Source: Pacificimonas aurantium (GTDB lineage: Bacteria > Pseudomonadota > Alphaproteobacteria > Sphingomonadales > Sphingomonadaceae). From it: a DNA stretch of 64,000 bases. The stretch is from the NCBI RefSeq assembly GCF_020092905.1, contig NZ_JAGSGB010000002.1:186001-250000 (forward strand). The letters are read 5' to 3'. This document shows positions 1 through 8,283 of this stretch, piece by piece. Within the stretch, counting starts at the first letter, position 1. Each line of letters begins with the position of its first letter. The translations under genes and the position numbers were made by a program. Under the pieces are notes generated by a model that made no database searches, had not been told where the DNA came from, and saw only the letters and a program-made list of their open reading frames with translations.

Positions 1-520
1 GCTCGACGTGATGGTCGGTACACTTGCCAACCAGGCAATGAATTACCTGACCTCGGGCGCGCCGCCGAAGCGGCTCGGCAACGCGCACCCGAACATCGCT
101 CCATATGAGGCCTTCTGTACGTCGGACAGCTGGATCATCCTCGCCGTCGGCAATGACGCGCAGTTCGCCCGGCTGTGCGAGGTCCTGTCCCTCGAGCCAG
201 TGGCGGAGTTCGCAACCAATGCCGGCCGGGTGGCAAGGCGAGAGGCGCTCAGCGCACTGATCGCAGAGGCGGTGACGGGCTGGCGCCGCGACGATCTGCT
301 GGCGCGGCTCGAAGGTGAAGGCATCCCCGCCGGACCGATCAACAGCGTCGCCGATGCGTTCGCCGACCCGCACGTACGCCATCGCGGCATGGCACTCGAG
401 ATGAGCGATCCCGCCGGCAACGTTATTCCAGGCGTGAAACTGCCGATCCGCTTTTCGCGTTCGGCGCTGGCCGATCCCGAACCGTCGCCCCGATTGCCGC
501 ATCGCGACGCTGGAGAATAG
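1..520 (+). CDS. CaiB/BaiF family (class III) CoA-transferase, C-terminal part
   Basis: Partial gene: the reading frame is open to the left edge, so the N-terminal half with the CoA-binding and catalytic Asp region is outside the window. About 172 residues remain. The run starting ANQAMNYLTSG, followed by KRLGNAHPNIAPYEAF and by GIPAGPINSVADAFADPHV, is the conserved C-terminal part of family III CoA-transferases, which move CoA between carboxylic acids (formyl-, succinyl- or carnitine-type donors). The acid substrate cannot be told from this fragment. The gene converges with the aldehyde dehydrogenase, which ends only 14 bases away. It could activate the dicarboxylate made by that enzyme, but this is inference. 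Confidence 0.88.
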   Translation, partial: LDVMVGTLANQAMNYLTSGAPPKRLGNAHPNIAPYEAFCTSDSWIILAVGNDAQFARLCEVLSLEPVAEFATNAGRVARREALSALIAEAVTGWRRDDLLARLEGEGIPAGPINSVADAFADPHVRHRGMALEMSDPAGNVIPGVKLPIRFSRSALADPEPSPRLPHRDAGE

Positions 521-534
521 GCGGCGCGCCAAGG

Positions 535-1968
535 TCAGCCGATATGGACGACCTTCGGCACCATATATGCCTGCAGACCCTCCGGCCCGTCCTCCATGCC
601 GTGGCCCGAATCCTTGATGCCGCCAAACGGGGCGTCGCCCGATGCCAGCGTCATTGAATTGACCGCCACCATGCCGGCCTCGATCGCGCCGGAGGCGAGA
701 AGCGCGCGGTTGAGATTTTCGGTGAAGACATAGGCGGCGAGGCCGTACGGTAGCCGATTGGCCATCGCGACCGCCTCGTCGAGCGTTTTGAAGGGCCGCA
801 TCGACGCGACCGGGCCGAACGGCTCCTCCTGCATGATACGGGCGGCCTCCGGAACGTCGATGAGGACTGTCGGCCGATAGAAGTAGCCCGGCCCCTGCCC
901 CGGTTCGGCGCCCGTAAGAACCCGGGCGCCGCATGAGACTGCGTCGTCGATGATCCCGCCCACCGCGACCGGGCGGCGCGCATTCGCAAGCGGGCCCATC
1001 ACCGTGTCTTCATCGAGCGGACTGCCGAGCTTCACCATCTCCTCGGTGCGCCTGGCGAATTCAGCGGCGAACCGCTCGTAGATACCCTCCTGCACATAAT
1101 AGCGGGTCGGCGACACGCACACCTGTCCAGCGTTGCGGAACTTGGTCGTCACGAGAAGGTCGAGATATTTGTCGAGGTCGGCATCGTCGAAAATAATGAC
1201 GGGGGCATGGCCGCCCAGCTCCATCGTCGTGCGTTTCAGCGCCTCTCCTGCCAGCTTCGCGAGGTGGCGTCCGACAGGTACTGAACCGGTAAAGCTGATC
1301 TTTCGGATGACGGGCGATGCGATCAGATGCCGGCTGATCATGTCGGGATCGCCGAAAACGAGCTGGCTCGCGCTGCCCGGCACGCCTGCGTCGAGCAACG
1401 CTCTCTGGAGCATGATCGCTGAGGCCGGCGTTTCCTCGGCAGGCTTCGAAATGATCGAACAGCCCGCGGCCAGAGCGGGCGCGACCTTTCGCGCGACGTT
1501 GAAGAACGGGAAGTTCCACGGCGCAAAGCCGGCTGCCGGTCCGACCGGCTCATAGGTTACGCTGGCCCGCTTGCCGGGGCCCCGCACAAGGGTCCGGCCA
1601 TAAGCTCGCTTTGCTTCCTCGGGATGCAGCCGCAGAATGTTGATGCCGACCGCCACGTCGGCCTTCGCCTGGGAGAGCGGCTTACCTTGCTCGCGCGACA
1701 GCATCACGGCGATTTCGTCGGTGCGCCCGGCAAGAAGGTCCGGTGCCTTGTTCAAAAGCGCGCCGCGCTCGGCGACCGTCTGGCTGCGCCAGCCCTGCCA
1801 GCCGCGGTCGGCTGCTTCGAGCGCGCGGTCGAGATCGGCGGCGGTCACGTGCGGCAGATCGGCCAGCGCTTCTCCGGTTGCCGGTTCGATCACCGTCTCG
1901 GTCTCGCGGCCTTTCCCGCCAATCCATTCGCCGTCGATGCAGGAGGACAATTGGGTCGGGTAGGTCAT
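535..1968 (-). CDS. NAD(P)-dependent aldehyde dehydrogenase, succinate-semialdehyde dehydrogenase type
   Basis: A 477-residue ALDH-superfamily enzyme of normal length (family 5-like) that oxidises a semialdehyde to the acid. Visible motifs are PWNFPF near residue 150, FTGS at 227-230, general-base Glu250 in MELGGHAP, catalytic Cys284 in NAGQVCVSP, and the late EEPFGPV motif. No signal peptide is seen, so it is cytoplasmic. The start at 1968 (MTYPTQ) is chosen over an upstream TTG at 1998 because the alignment-like N-terminus IDGEWIGG follows at the expected distance and AGAGG lies upstream. It is divergent from a LysR regulator. Next to the omega-aminotransferase and NylB-like hydrolase, the substrate may be succinate, malonate, glutarate or adipate semialdehyde. 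The exact substrate is not readable. Confidence 0.9.
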   Translation of the reverse strand: MTYPTQLSSCIDGEWIGGKGRETETVIEPATGEALADLPHVTAADLDRALEAADRGWQGWRSQTVAERGALLNKAPDLLAGRTDEIAVMLSREQGKPLSQAKADVAVGINILRLHPEEAKRAYGRTLVRGPGKRASVTYEPVGPAAGFAPWNFPFFNVARKVAPALAAGCSIISKPAEETPASAIMLQRALLDAGVPGSASQLVFGDPDMISRHLIASPVIRKISFTGSVPVGRHLAKLAGEALKRTTMELGGHAPVIIFDDADLDKYLDLLVTTKFRNAGQVCVSPTRYYVQEGIYERFAAEFARRTEEMVKLGSPLDEDTVMGPLANARRPVAVGGIIDDAVSCGARVLTGAEPGQGPGYFYRPTVLIDVPEAARIMQEEPFGPVASMRPFKTLDEAVAMANRLPYGLAAYVFTENLNRALLASGAIEAGMVAVNSMTLASGDAPFGGIKDSGHGMEDGPEGLQAYMVPKVVHIG

Positions 1969-2047
1969 TTCAGCGCGCCTCTTTTTCGGTTTCCGCAAGT
2001 CAACGGAATGGCCGCCGGCGACGGAAGCGGTCTTTGCGCCGATTGGT

Positions 2048-2064
2048 GGTGCGGTTGCCGCACC
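2048..2064. promoter_or_regulatory. Perfect 7-3-7 inverted repeat between divergent aldehyde dehydrogenase and LysR genes
   Basis: GGTGCGG-TTG-CCGCACC is a perfect dyad about 80 bases upstream of the aldehyde dehydrogenase start and 180 bases upstream of the LysR start. The position suits a shared operator or an RNA hairpin in the aldehyde dehydrogenase leader. It does not match the T-N11-A LysR core exactly, so the assignment is tentative. A second, shorter palindrome (GGGAGCTCCC) lies at 2138-2147 in the same 275-base intergenic region. Confidence 0.35.
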
Positions 2065-2243
2065 GGCAAAAAGCGACTTCGCGGCTCGCGGATGCCGCCC
2101 TGCCTTCTATTGATCATGACCGAGGGGATCGGGACGTGGGAGCTCCCGACCGGAGGGCACGGCGGTTTCGGCCATGTCCGCCGACAAAGCGAGTAGCGGC
2201 TCGATTGACCGCGCATTTCATAATATCGCAACAAGGCAGCACA

Positions 2244-3245
2244 ATGCAGGCAAAGGTCTCTGGGAATGAACAGATGACGGCTCCCGTCGCCGCGAAGAAT
2301 CCGCCCGAGCGCAAGGCCCTTCCGCCGTTCGAGGCGCTGCGCGCCTTCGACGCGGTGGCGCGGCTGGGAGGGATACGGCGCGCGGCGCGTTGGCTTTCGC
2401 GCGACCATGCGGTGGTTAGCCGCCATTTGCGCGTCATCGAGACGTGGAGCGGCGTGAAGCTCGTCGACCGCACCCCTGCCGGCGTCGTGCTGACCGAGGC
2501 AGGGCGTGTCTACCACAAGGCACTGGCCTGTGCGCTCGACGACATCGCGCACGCCACGCTCGACCTGCTCAATCAGGGTCAGCACAACCGGCTGGTTGTC
2601 TGGAGCAGCCCGGGGTTCGCGCTGCACTGGCTGTCGCGCCGCCTGAACGAGTTCGAGCGCAAGGTCCCCGGCCTCGATATCGAAGTGCGTCCGGCCGACA
2701 GCTCGCCCGACTTCGCAAGCCACCAGGCCGACATCGATATTCGGTTCGTCGCCACCTATGAGGACGAACTGGACGACAATCCCGCGCTGCGCCACGAACC
2801 CATAGCCGAGGCTGAAATCATCGCGGTCGCCAGCCGGGCCTATCGTGACGAACAACCTTCCGTCAAAAGCCCTTCGGACCTTCTGCAACACCAGCTGCTG
2901 CACGAAAGCGGCTATACCAACTGGGAAGAGTGGCTGAAGTCCTACGGCGTCGACACCGAGGGGAAGGTCACCGGTCCTCGCTTGTGGCAGGGCCATCTGA
3001 CCATGGATGCGGCGCACCATGGGAACGGCATCGCGCTTGCTAACACGCTGGTCGCGCGGGCCGAACTCGAAAGCGGCGCACTGGTCAACATGGCGGCGAA
3101 CAAACCCGAATTTCCGCGCCGGACCGGCCAATATGTCCTCATCGCGCGCAAGGACCGGTGGAACGACAGCCTCGTGCGCCGGTTTCGCGGCTGGCTAAAG
3201 GACCGGCTCCTCAAGGATATGCCGGACGTCGCGCCCGGGGGCTGA
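2244..3245 (+). CDS. LysR-family transcriptional regulator (GcvA-like)
   Basis: A 333-residue regulator. The winged helix-turn-helix lies at about residues 27-86 (PPFEALRAFDAVARLGG, then AARWLSRDHAVVSRHLRVIE and LVDRTPAGVVLTEAG) and is followed by a periplasmic-binding-protein-like effector domain to the C-terminus. The recognition helix carries DHAVVSRHLR in place of the usual QSAVSxQIK, the GcvA/AmpR-like pattern. Start 2244 was chosen because the frame upstream only overlaps the divergent gene antisense. ATG 2274 is an alternative. It is divergent from the aldehyde dehydrogenase with 275 bases between, the classical LysR arrangement, so it probably controls that gene and perhaps the neighbouring amino-acid catabolic genes. 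Confidence 0.88.
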   Translation: MQAKVSGNEQMTAPVAAKNPPERKALPPFEALRAFDAVARLGGIRRAARWLSRDHAVVSRHLRVIETWSGVKLVDRTPAGVVLTEAGRVYHKALACALDDIAHATLDLLNQGQHNRLVVWSSPGFALHWLSRRLNEFERKVPGLDIEVRPADSSPDFASHQADIDIRFVATYEDELDDNPALRHEPIAEAEIIAVASRAYRDEQPSVKSPSDLLQHQLLHESGYTNWEEWLKSYGVDTEGKVTGPRLWQGHLTMDAAHHGNGIALANTLVARAELESGALVNMAANKPEFPRRTGQYVLIARKDRWNDSLVRRFRGWLKDRLLKDMPDVAPGG

Positions 3246-3257
3246 TGGCGGTGATGC

Positions 3258-4397
3258 CTAGCCCAGCGCTTCGACGACCGAATTGAAGAAGTCGTTGTCG
3301 AGGATCGCTTCGGCCCCTTTCGGCTTGGCGCGTGCACTTAATGTGGTCACGAGGATGCGCCGCGCCGGATTGACGTAGATATACTGCCCGAAAATACCGC
3401 GTGCGCTGAATGCGCCGTCCGCATGACTGCCGTCACGGTCCGGCACCGGCCACCACATATAGCCATAGTTGAGCGGCTCGCCGCCGGCATCGCGCGGAGT
3501 GGTTGCTTCGGTAAACCAGCCCTCGGGGACCGCACGCCGACCGTCGATTGAGCCGCCGTCCATGGCGAACAAACCGAAGCGGGCATAGTCGCGCAAAGTC
3601 GCGCAAATGCCGCTGCCTGCAACTTCCAGCCCGTCGGGCGCCTCCAGCCACCAGGCGGCGTCCTGCTCGGCGCCGATACGCGACCAGATTTTTTCGCTGA
3701 GATAGTCGGCGAGCCACTTGCCCGTGGCCGCCTTGACGAGCGCGCCGACGAGGTGCGTCTCGCCGGTGCTGTAGTTCCAGCGGGTGCCGGGTTCGGCAAC
3801 ACGGGGCAGCGACGCCATGTATTCCAGGATCGCGCCGGGCTGCTGGTCCACCTGCATTTGCAACATTTTTCGCCGGTGAGACCCGGCGGTGGTGTGCGTA
3901 TCGTCCCATTCGACGCCCGACGTCATCTGCATCAGATGGCGGATCGAGACGCCTTCATACGAACCGGAAAGGATGGGCAGATATTCGGTCAGCGGATCCT
4001 CCACCGAACCGATATGCCCGTCGGCGATCGCGCAGCCGACCAATGTGGTTGCCGCCGATTTGGCCATCGACATCGACATCCACCTTGTCGCCGGGGTGAG
4101 GCCGGTTTCGTACGTCTCGAACAGCGTTTCGCCGTCCTTCGCGATCAACAGCCCCACGACCCTGTTCCGTGAGACATAGTCGATCAGATCTTGCTCGCCT
4201 CCGTTTGCCCTGACGCACAGATCCTCGAGGGGCTGCCGCGCGACCGGGATCGGGCGGGACGGCGTGTCCCCCCGGGAAATCGTACGGGTGGGGAAGATGC
4301 GGTCGGTCGCCCCAAAGGTGCTCAGCTGCTCCTGGGGAAACAGCTTGCCGGCATAGGCCAAAGTAATATCGTGCGGCGGTTCCTGCTCGAAATCCAC
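3258..4397 (-). CDS. SxxK serine hydrolase, class C beta-lactamase fold, NylB-like (6-aminohexanoate-dimer hydrolase type)
   Basis: A 379-residue cytoplasmic hydrolase (no signal peptide). The nucleophile motif is Ser110-Met-Ala-Lys113 in WMSMSMAKS, the second catalytic element is Tyr209 in RWNYSTGETHLVG, and the late element is ARGIFGQYIYVNP. The middle part, with RDYARFGLFAMDGG and YGYMWW, is the pattern of the 6-aminohexanoate-dimer hydrolase/EstU1 branch rather than of true AmpC beta-lactamases. Enzymes of this branch cut amides of omega-amino acids, or esters. It lies between the LysR gene (12 bases from its end) and the PaiB-like gene, inside a cluster that also has an omega-aminotransferase and a semialdehyde dehydrogenase. 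Esterase or beta-lactam activity is the main alternative. Confidence 0.8.
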   Translation of the reverse strand: MDFEQEPPHDITLAYAGKLFPQEQLSTFGATDRIFPTRTISRGDTPSRPIPVARQPLEDLCVRANGGEQDLIDYVSRNRVVGLLIAKDGETLFETYETGLTPATRWMSMSMAKSAATTLVGCAIADGHIGSVEDPLTEYLPILSGSYEGVSIRHLMQMTSGVEWDDTHTTAGSHRRKMLQMQVDQQPGAILEYMASLPRVAEPGTRWNYSTGETHLVGALVKAATGKWLADYLSEKIWSRIGAEQDAAWWLEAPDGLEVAGSGICATLRDYARFGLFAMDGGSIDGRRAVPEGWFTEATTPRDAGGEPLNYGYMWWPVPDRDGSHADGAFSARGIFGQYIYVNPARRILVTTLSARAKPKGAEAILDNDFFNSVVEALG

Positions 4398-4573
4398 GTG
4401 CGACGGTCCTCCTCATTTCCTGCCGCGAGCATAGCCTGCGCTTTGTGCGGGCGGGCGGTGCCAAGCCGCGTGAAGGCGTTGTGAGAGGCTCACCCCTCCG
4501 GTGCGGCGAGGTCAACGCGCGCTCCTGCTTTTACATCTGGGCTGCCGGATGAAGCGCGCCCATAATCGCGCGG

Positions 4574-5233
4574 ATGGAAGACAGCAGCTTGCCAGGCGAC
4601 GACGCGCGCTGGGCCATGTACGCCCCCGAAGCCTATCGAGCGGGGAACCCACGCCGGATTATCGCTGGATATCCCTTTGCCAGCCTGATCATCGCGGCTG
4701 CGGACGGGCACCCCTATGCGACCCAGACGCCGATGCATTTCGAAACCGATGCGCCAGATGAAGTGCGCCTGATCGGTCACTTGGCGCGCGCCAATCCTCA
4801 GGCCGCGCTGCTATCCCCGGGCATGCCGGTTCTCGCTCTGTTCACCGGTCCGCACGCCTATATTTCATCGACCTGTTATGTCGAGCAGCCGACGGTGCCC
4901 ACCTGGGACTATGTCAGCGCTCAGGTGCGGGGGCGTCTGACGCCGATCGACGACGATGCCGGGCAGCTTGCGGTTCTGGAACGCGTGATCGCGGCATCGG
5001 AGGCATTCAACGGCACCAACTGGACCATGGCGGACGCGCCTGAAGGCAAGGTCGACCAACTGCTTCCCCGGATCCGTTCCTTTCGCATCGAGGCAGAGAC
5101 GATCGAGGGCGTGGCCAAGCTCAGCCAGACTCATCCCGCCGGCGACCGGGCGCGGATAGTGGGCGCACTGCAGCGCAGAGGCAGCGAGGGCGACCGCGCC
5201 ATTGCCGCCCTGATCGAGGGCCTCGGCGACTGA
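4574..5233 (+). CDS. PaiB-like FMN-binding protein
   Basis: A 219-residue protein of the PaiB / FMN-binding split-barrel family. Family marks are MYAPEAYR at residue 15, AGYPFASLII, LIGHLARANPQ, VLALFTGPHAYISSTCY and VPTWDYVSAQVRG, in the usual order. PaiB proteins were named as negative transcriptional regulators in Bacillus, but most members are probably flavin-binding proteins of unknown activity. The start is uncertain: ATG 4574 gives 14 extra residues, and ATG 4616 (MYAPEAYR) matches the family's usual N-terminus. It is transcribed in the same direction as the aminotransferase that begins 110 bases downstream. Confidence 0.82.
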   Translation: MEDSSLPGDDARWAMYAPEAYRAGNPRRIIAGYPFASLIIAAADGHPYATQTPMHFETDAPDEVRLIGHLARANPQAALLSPGMPVLALFTGPHAYISSTCYVEQPTVPTWDYVSAQVRGRLTPIDDDAGQLAVLERVIAASEAFNGTNWTMADAPEGKVDQLLPRIRSFRIEAETIEGVAKLSQTHPAGDRARIVGALQRRGSEGDRAIAALIEGLGD

Positions 5234-5343
5234 TCCCACTGGTGTCGTGAACACACCGCCGCGCATTCTGAACACATCTATTTGCCTGAGCTCCGCCGGG
5301 TCATTTTTCGCTTCAGAACTATACTGGAGAGGATACCGGTTTC

Positions 5344-6717
5344 ATGCCCGACCTGCAGACCCGCACGGCTGAGCTTCGTCAGCTCGACGACCAATACAAC
5401 ATCCACCCTTTCTGCGACGGAAAGGAGCTTCACGAACGCGGCGCCACGATCATCGCCAAGGGTTCGGGCAGCTATGTGTGGGACAGCGACGGCAACCGTA
5501 TTCTCGACGGCATGGCCGGGCTGTGGTGCGTGAATATCGGCTATGGCCGGGACGAGCTGGCGGACGTGGCATCGAGCCAGATGCGCGAACTGCCCTTTTA
5601 CAACATGTTCTTCCAGTCGACGACGCCCGCGCAGATCTCGCTGGCCAAGCGTCTGGCGGAAATCACGCCGGAGGGGCTGAACCATTTCTTCTTCGCCAAT
5701 TCGGGTTCGGAGGCGAACGATTCGATCGTCCGTCTTGTCGTTCACTTCTGGAAGACCGAGGGTCAGCCGGAAAAGCGGCTCTTCATTGGCCGGAACCTTG
5801 GTTATCACGGCAGTACGCTCGCTGCGGTAAGCCTGGGCGGCATGAAAGCGATGCAGGCGCTCGGCCACGAGGTCCTGCCGGATTTCCACCATATTCCCGA
5901 ACCGCATCACTATGTGCGCGGTGGTGACCTGTCCCCGGAGGAGTTCGCGAAAAAAGCGGCGGCGGAACTGGAGACCAAGATCGTAGAGCTTGGTGCCAAG
6001 AACGTCGCCGCCTTCATAGCCGAGCCGATCCAGGGTGCCGGCGGGGTAATCGATCCTCCGCCCGGCTACTGGCCTGAAATCCAGCGTATCTGCCGCAAGC
6101 ACGACGTGCTTCTGGTCGTCGACGAGGTCATTTGCGGTTTCGGCCGGCTCGGCGAATGGTTCGGCAGCCAATATTATGACGTCACGCCCGATATTATGCC
6201 GATGGCGAAGGGCCTGTCTTCGGGATACCTGCCGATTTCGGCCGTCGCCTTCAACGAACGCATCAGCGAGGCGCTGCGGATGGGCGGAACGCTGACGCAC
6301 GGCTTCACCTATTCGGGACATCCGGTATCCTGCGCCGTCGCCGAGGCCAATATCGACATCATCGAGCGCGAGAATCTGGTACCGCGCACGCGTGAGGAGA
6401 TTGCGCCCTACTTCCGCAAGGTGCTGCAGCAGATCGCCGACGCTCACCCGCTTGTCGGGGAATTGCGCGGCCAGGGACTGCTCGCAGCCATGCAGTTGAT
6501 GAAGGACCGCGATAGCAAGACCTTCTTCGAGCCGTCCGAACCGGTCGCCATCGACTGCCGCGAGACCGCGCTTCAGAAGGGCTTGATCTTTCGCGCGGTC
6601 GGCAGCGCCATGGTCTTGTGCCCGCCTCTCGTGATCACACGGCAGGAGATCGACGAACTGGCCGACATCACTGCGGCCAGCCTGGACGCCACGGCGAAAG
6701 CCTACGGCATCGCCTGA
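5344..6717 (+). CDS. Class III PLP-dependent omega-aminotransferase (amino donor : pyruvate)
   Basis: A 457-residue fold-type I aminotransferase, the length of putrescine/beta-alanine:pyruvate aminotransferases. Visible parts are GMAGLWCVNIGYGR near residue 57, the phosphate-binding NSGSEAND at 119-126, YHGST at 154-158, Asp260 in VVDEVICGFGRLG, and the Schiff-base Lys289 in MAKGLSSGYLP. The family moves the terminal amino group of beta-alanine, GABA, putrescine, taurine or omega-amino acids to pyruvate, giving alanine and a semialdehyde. Alanine dehydrogenase is the convergent neighbour and the semialdehyde dehydrogenase is 3.4 kb away, so both products have a ready enzyme. The exact donor cannot be read. 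Confidence 0.9.
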   Translation: MPDLQTRTAELRQLDDQYNIHPFCDGKELHERGATIIAKGSGSYVWDSDGNRILDGMAGLWCVNIGYGRDELADVASSQMRELPFYNMFFQSTTPAQISLAKRLAEITPEGLNHFFFANSGSEANDSIVRLVVHFWKTEGQPEKRLFIGRNLGYHGSTLAAVSLGGMKAMQALGHEVLPDFHHIPEPHHYVRGGDLSPEEFAKKAAAELETKIVELGAKNVAAFIAEPIQGAGGVIDPPPGYWPEIQRICRKHDVLLVVDEVICGFGRLGEWFGSQYYDVTPDIMPMAKGLSSGYLPISAVAFNERISEALRMGGTLTHGFTYSGHPVSCAVAEANIDIIERENLVPRTREEIAPYFRKVLQQIADAHPLVGELRGQGLLAAMQLMKDRDSKTFFEPSEPVAIDCRETALQKGLIFRAVGSAMVLCPPLVITRQEIDELADITAASLDATAKAYGIA

Positions 6718-6804
6718 CCCCGTCGCCGCTCAGCGGGCGATCGGTAGGCTGTCACCGTCTCGCGGGATCGCATCGAGCGATCATGAAAGGGTCGCGAACA
6801 TGAA

Positions 6805-6836
6805 AAGAGGCCGGTGCCTCGCGGCACCGGCCTTTT
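6805..6836. terminator. Bidirectional rho-independent terminator
   Basis: Perfect 10-bp stem GGCCGGTGCC / GGCACCGGCC (6809-6818 and 6823-6832) with loop TCGC. It is flanked by AAAAGA on the left and TTTTC on the right, so it can stop transcription from both sides. It lies between the convergent aminotransferase and alanine dehydrogenase genes. Confidence 0.88.
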
Positions 6837-6859
6837 CTATTTCGTCGGCGGACCTTGGG

Positions 6860-7963
6860 TCAGGCGGCTAGGCTCGGCAAATCCTCGAAAGTCTGACCCA
6901 CCGCGGGATGAACAATGCGATGGGCGTCGACATTGACCCCTCCCGCCAGATGTGAATCGGCAGCGAGTGCTTCCTTGATACCCAGCGCCGCCATTGCTCG
7001 GACATAAGGGAGCGTGACGTTGTTCAGCGCGATGGTGCTGGTACGCGCCACTGCGCCGGGCATGTTCGCGACACAGTAATGCACCACGTCGTCGACGATG
7101 AAGCTCTGCCTGTCATGCGTTGTCGGGCGGGAGGTTTCGAAACAGCCGCCCTGGTCGATCGCGATGTCGACGAGAACAGCGCCCGGCCGCATGCTCGAAA
7201 GGTCGCCCCGGGTTATCAGATGCGGTGCACGAGCACCGGGCACCAGCACCGCGCCGATCACCAGATCGGCTTCGGTGATCGCGTCCTCGATGGCCTGCGG
7301 GGTCGAAAACCGGGTCCGGATACGTCCGCCGAACATGGCATCCAGCTCGCCAAGTCGTGTCGCCGAAATGTCGAAGATCGTGACCGATGCTCGCATGCCT
7401 AGCGCCATCTCGGCGGCGCATTGGCCGGCGACGCCGCCGCCCAAAATGACCACCCGGGCGGGCTCCACACCGGGCACGCCGCTAAGCAATAGGCCGCGCC
7501 CGCCCTGAGCGATCTCCAGGAAATGCGCGCCGACCTGGACGCTCATCCGCCCCGCGACCTGCGACATCGGACGCAGCAGGGGCAGGCCCCCGCCTGTTTC
7601 GGTCACGGTCTCATAGGCAATGCATGTCGCACCCGAGGCAATCAGGCCTTCGGTCTGCTGGCGGTCGGCGGCGAGGTGGAGATAGGTGAACAGCGTCTGG
7701 CCTTCGCTCAGCATGCCGTACTCTTCCGGTTGAGGTTCCTTGACCTTCACGACCATCTCGGCGGCGTCGAACACCGTCGCGGCGTCATCCGCGATGTCGG
7801 CACCGGCGGCGATATAGTCGCTATCGCTGAAATCGATGCGCAGACCGGCATCTCGCTCGACAATCACGTCATGGCCGTCGCGGCAAAGCTGGGCCACTGA
7901 ATGGGGCGTAAGGCCCACTCGGTATTCGTGCGTCTTGATTTCCTTGGGTACTCCGATGCGCAT
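6860..7963 (-). CDS. ald: Alanine dehydrogenase
   Basis: A 367-residue NAD-dependent alanine dehydrogenase (L-alanine to pyruvate plus ammonia). The N-terminus MRIGVPKEIKTHEYRVGLTP is the family signature. Arg15, Lys75 (VKVKEP) and His96 (YLHLA) fall at the known substrate-binding and catalytic positions. The dinucleotide-binding glycine motif is VVILGGGVAGQ near residue 170. The start is fixed by a strong AGGAGG four bases upstream of ATG 7963, and longer readings lack support. It converges with the omega-aminotransferase and can regenerate the pyruvate which that enzyme consumes. Confidence 0.95.
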   Translation of the reverse strand: MRIGVPKEIKTHEYRVGLTPHSVAQLCRDGHDVIVERDAGLRIDFSDSDYIAAGADIADDAATVFDAAEMVVKVKEPQPEEYGMLSEGQTLFTYLHLAADRQQTEGLIASGATCIAYETVTETGGGLPLLRPMSQVAGRMSVQVGAHFLEIAQGGRGLLLSGVPGVEPARVVILGGGVAGQCAAEMALGMRASVTIFDISATRLGELDAMFGGRIRTRFSTPQAIEDAITEADLVIGAVLVPGARAPHLITRGDLSSMRPGAVLVDIAIDQGGCFETSRPTTHDRQSFIVDDVVHYCVANMPGAVARTSTIALNNVTLPYVRAMAALGIKEALAADSHLAGGVNVDAHRIVHPAVGQTFEDLPSLAA

Positions 7964-7967
7964 ATTT

Positions 7968-7973
7968 CCTCCT
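7968..7973 (-). promoter_or_regulatory. Strong ribosome binding site of ald
   Basis: AGGAGG on the minus strand, four bases before ATG 7963. It decides the start against a longer in-frame reading that begins at 8074. Confidence 0.85.
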
Positions 7974-8283
7974 GCCGCGCGGGCTGATCTGTCCTTGCTG
8001 GAGGAACAGTCGCCCGCTCGCGGAGACGAGGCGAGATGTGTAAAGGGCCGGTGATGGTGCGAACCGCGCCCCATTTACCAATCGCCGCGGAGGGGGGTGC
8101 GCTGCGCACACCGCTATCCACACGCAATGCTCCTTATGCCCTCGCGCAGGGGAAGCAATCATTCCCAACTGCCTGTCAGGCGCAACCAAGGGGTGTGGAC
8201 CATGCGACGACGGATATCGATGCTGCCGGCCAGCGACCCAGGCTTACCGCTCGTCCATCATGCCCTAGCAAGCCACGCTTGCC
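7974..8283. other. Divergent intergenic region between ald and the POT transporter
   Basis: About 310 bases upstream of both ald and the transporter, so both promoters must lie here. I see no clear operator, hairpin, small ORF with a ribosome site, or RNA gene. No Shine-Dalgarno sequence is evident in front of the transporter start. Confidence 0.5.

Noticed and set aside
1743-2243. N-terminal extension of the LysR regulator by 167 codons
   Set aside because: It lies antisense to the aldehyde dehydrogenase, and the LysR helix-turn-helix begins where it should when ATG 2244 is used.
3258-4397. A class C beta-lactamase giving antibiotic resistance
   Set aside because: No signal peptide, and the sequence around the Ser-x-x-Lys and Tyr follows the 6-aminohexanoate-dimer hydrolase/esterase branch, not AmpC.
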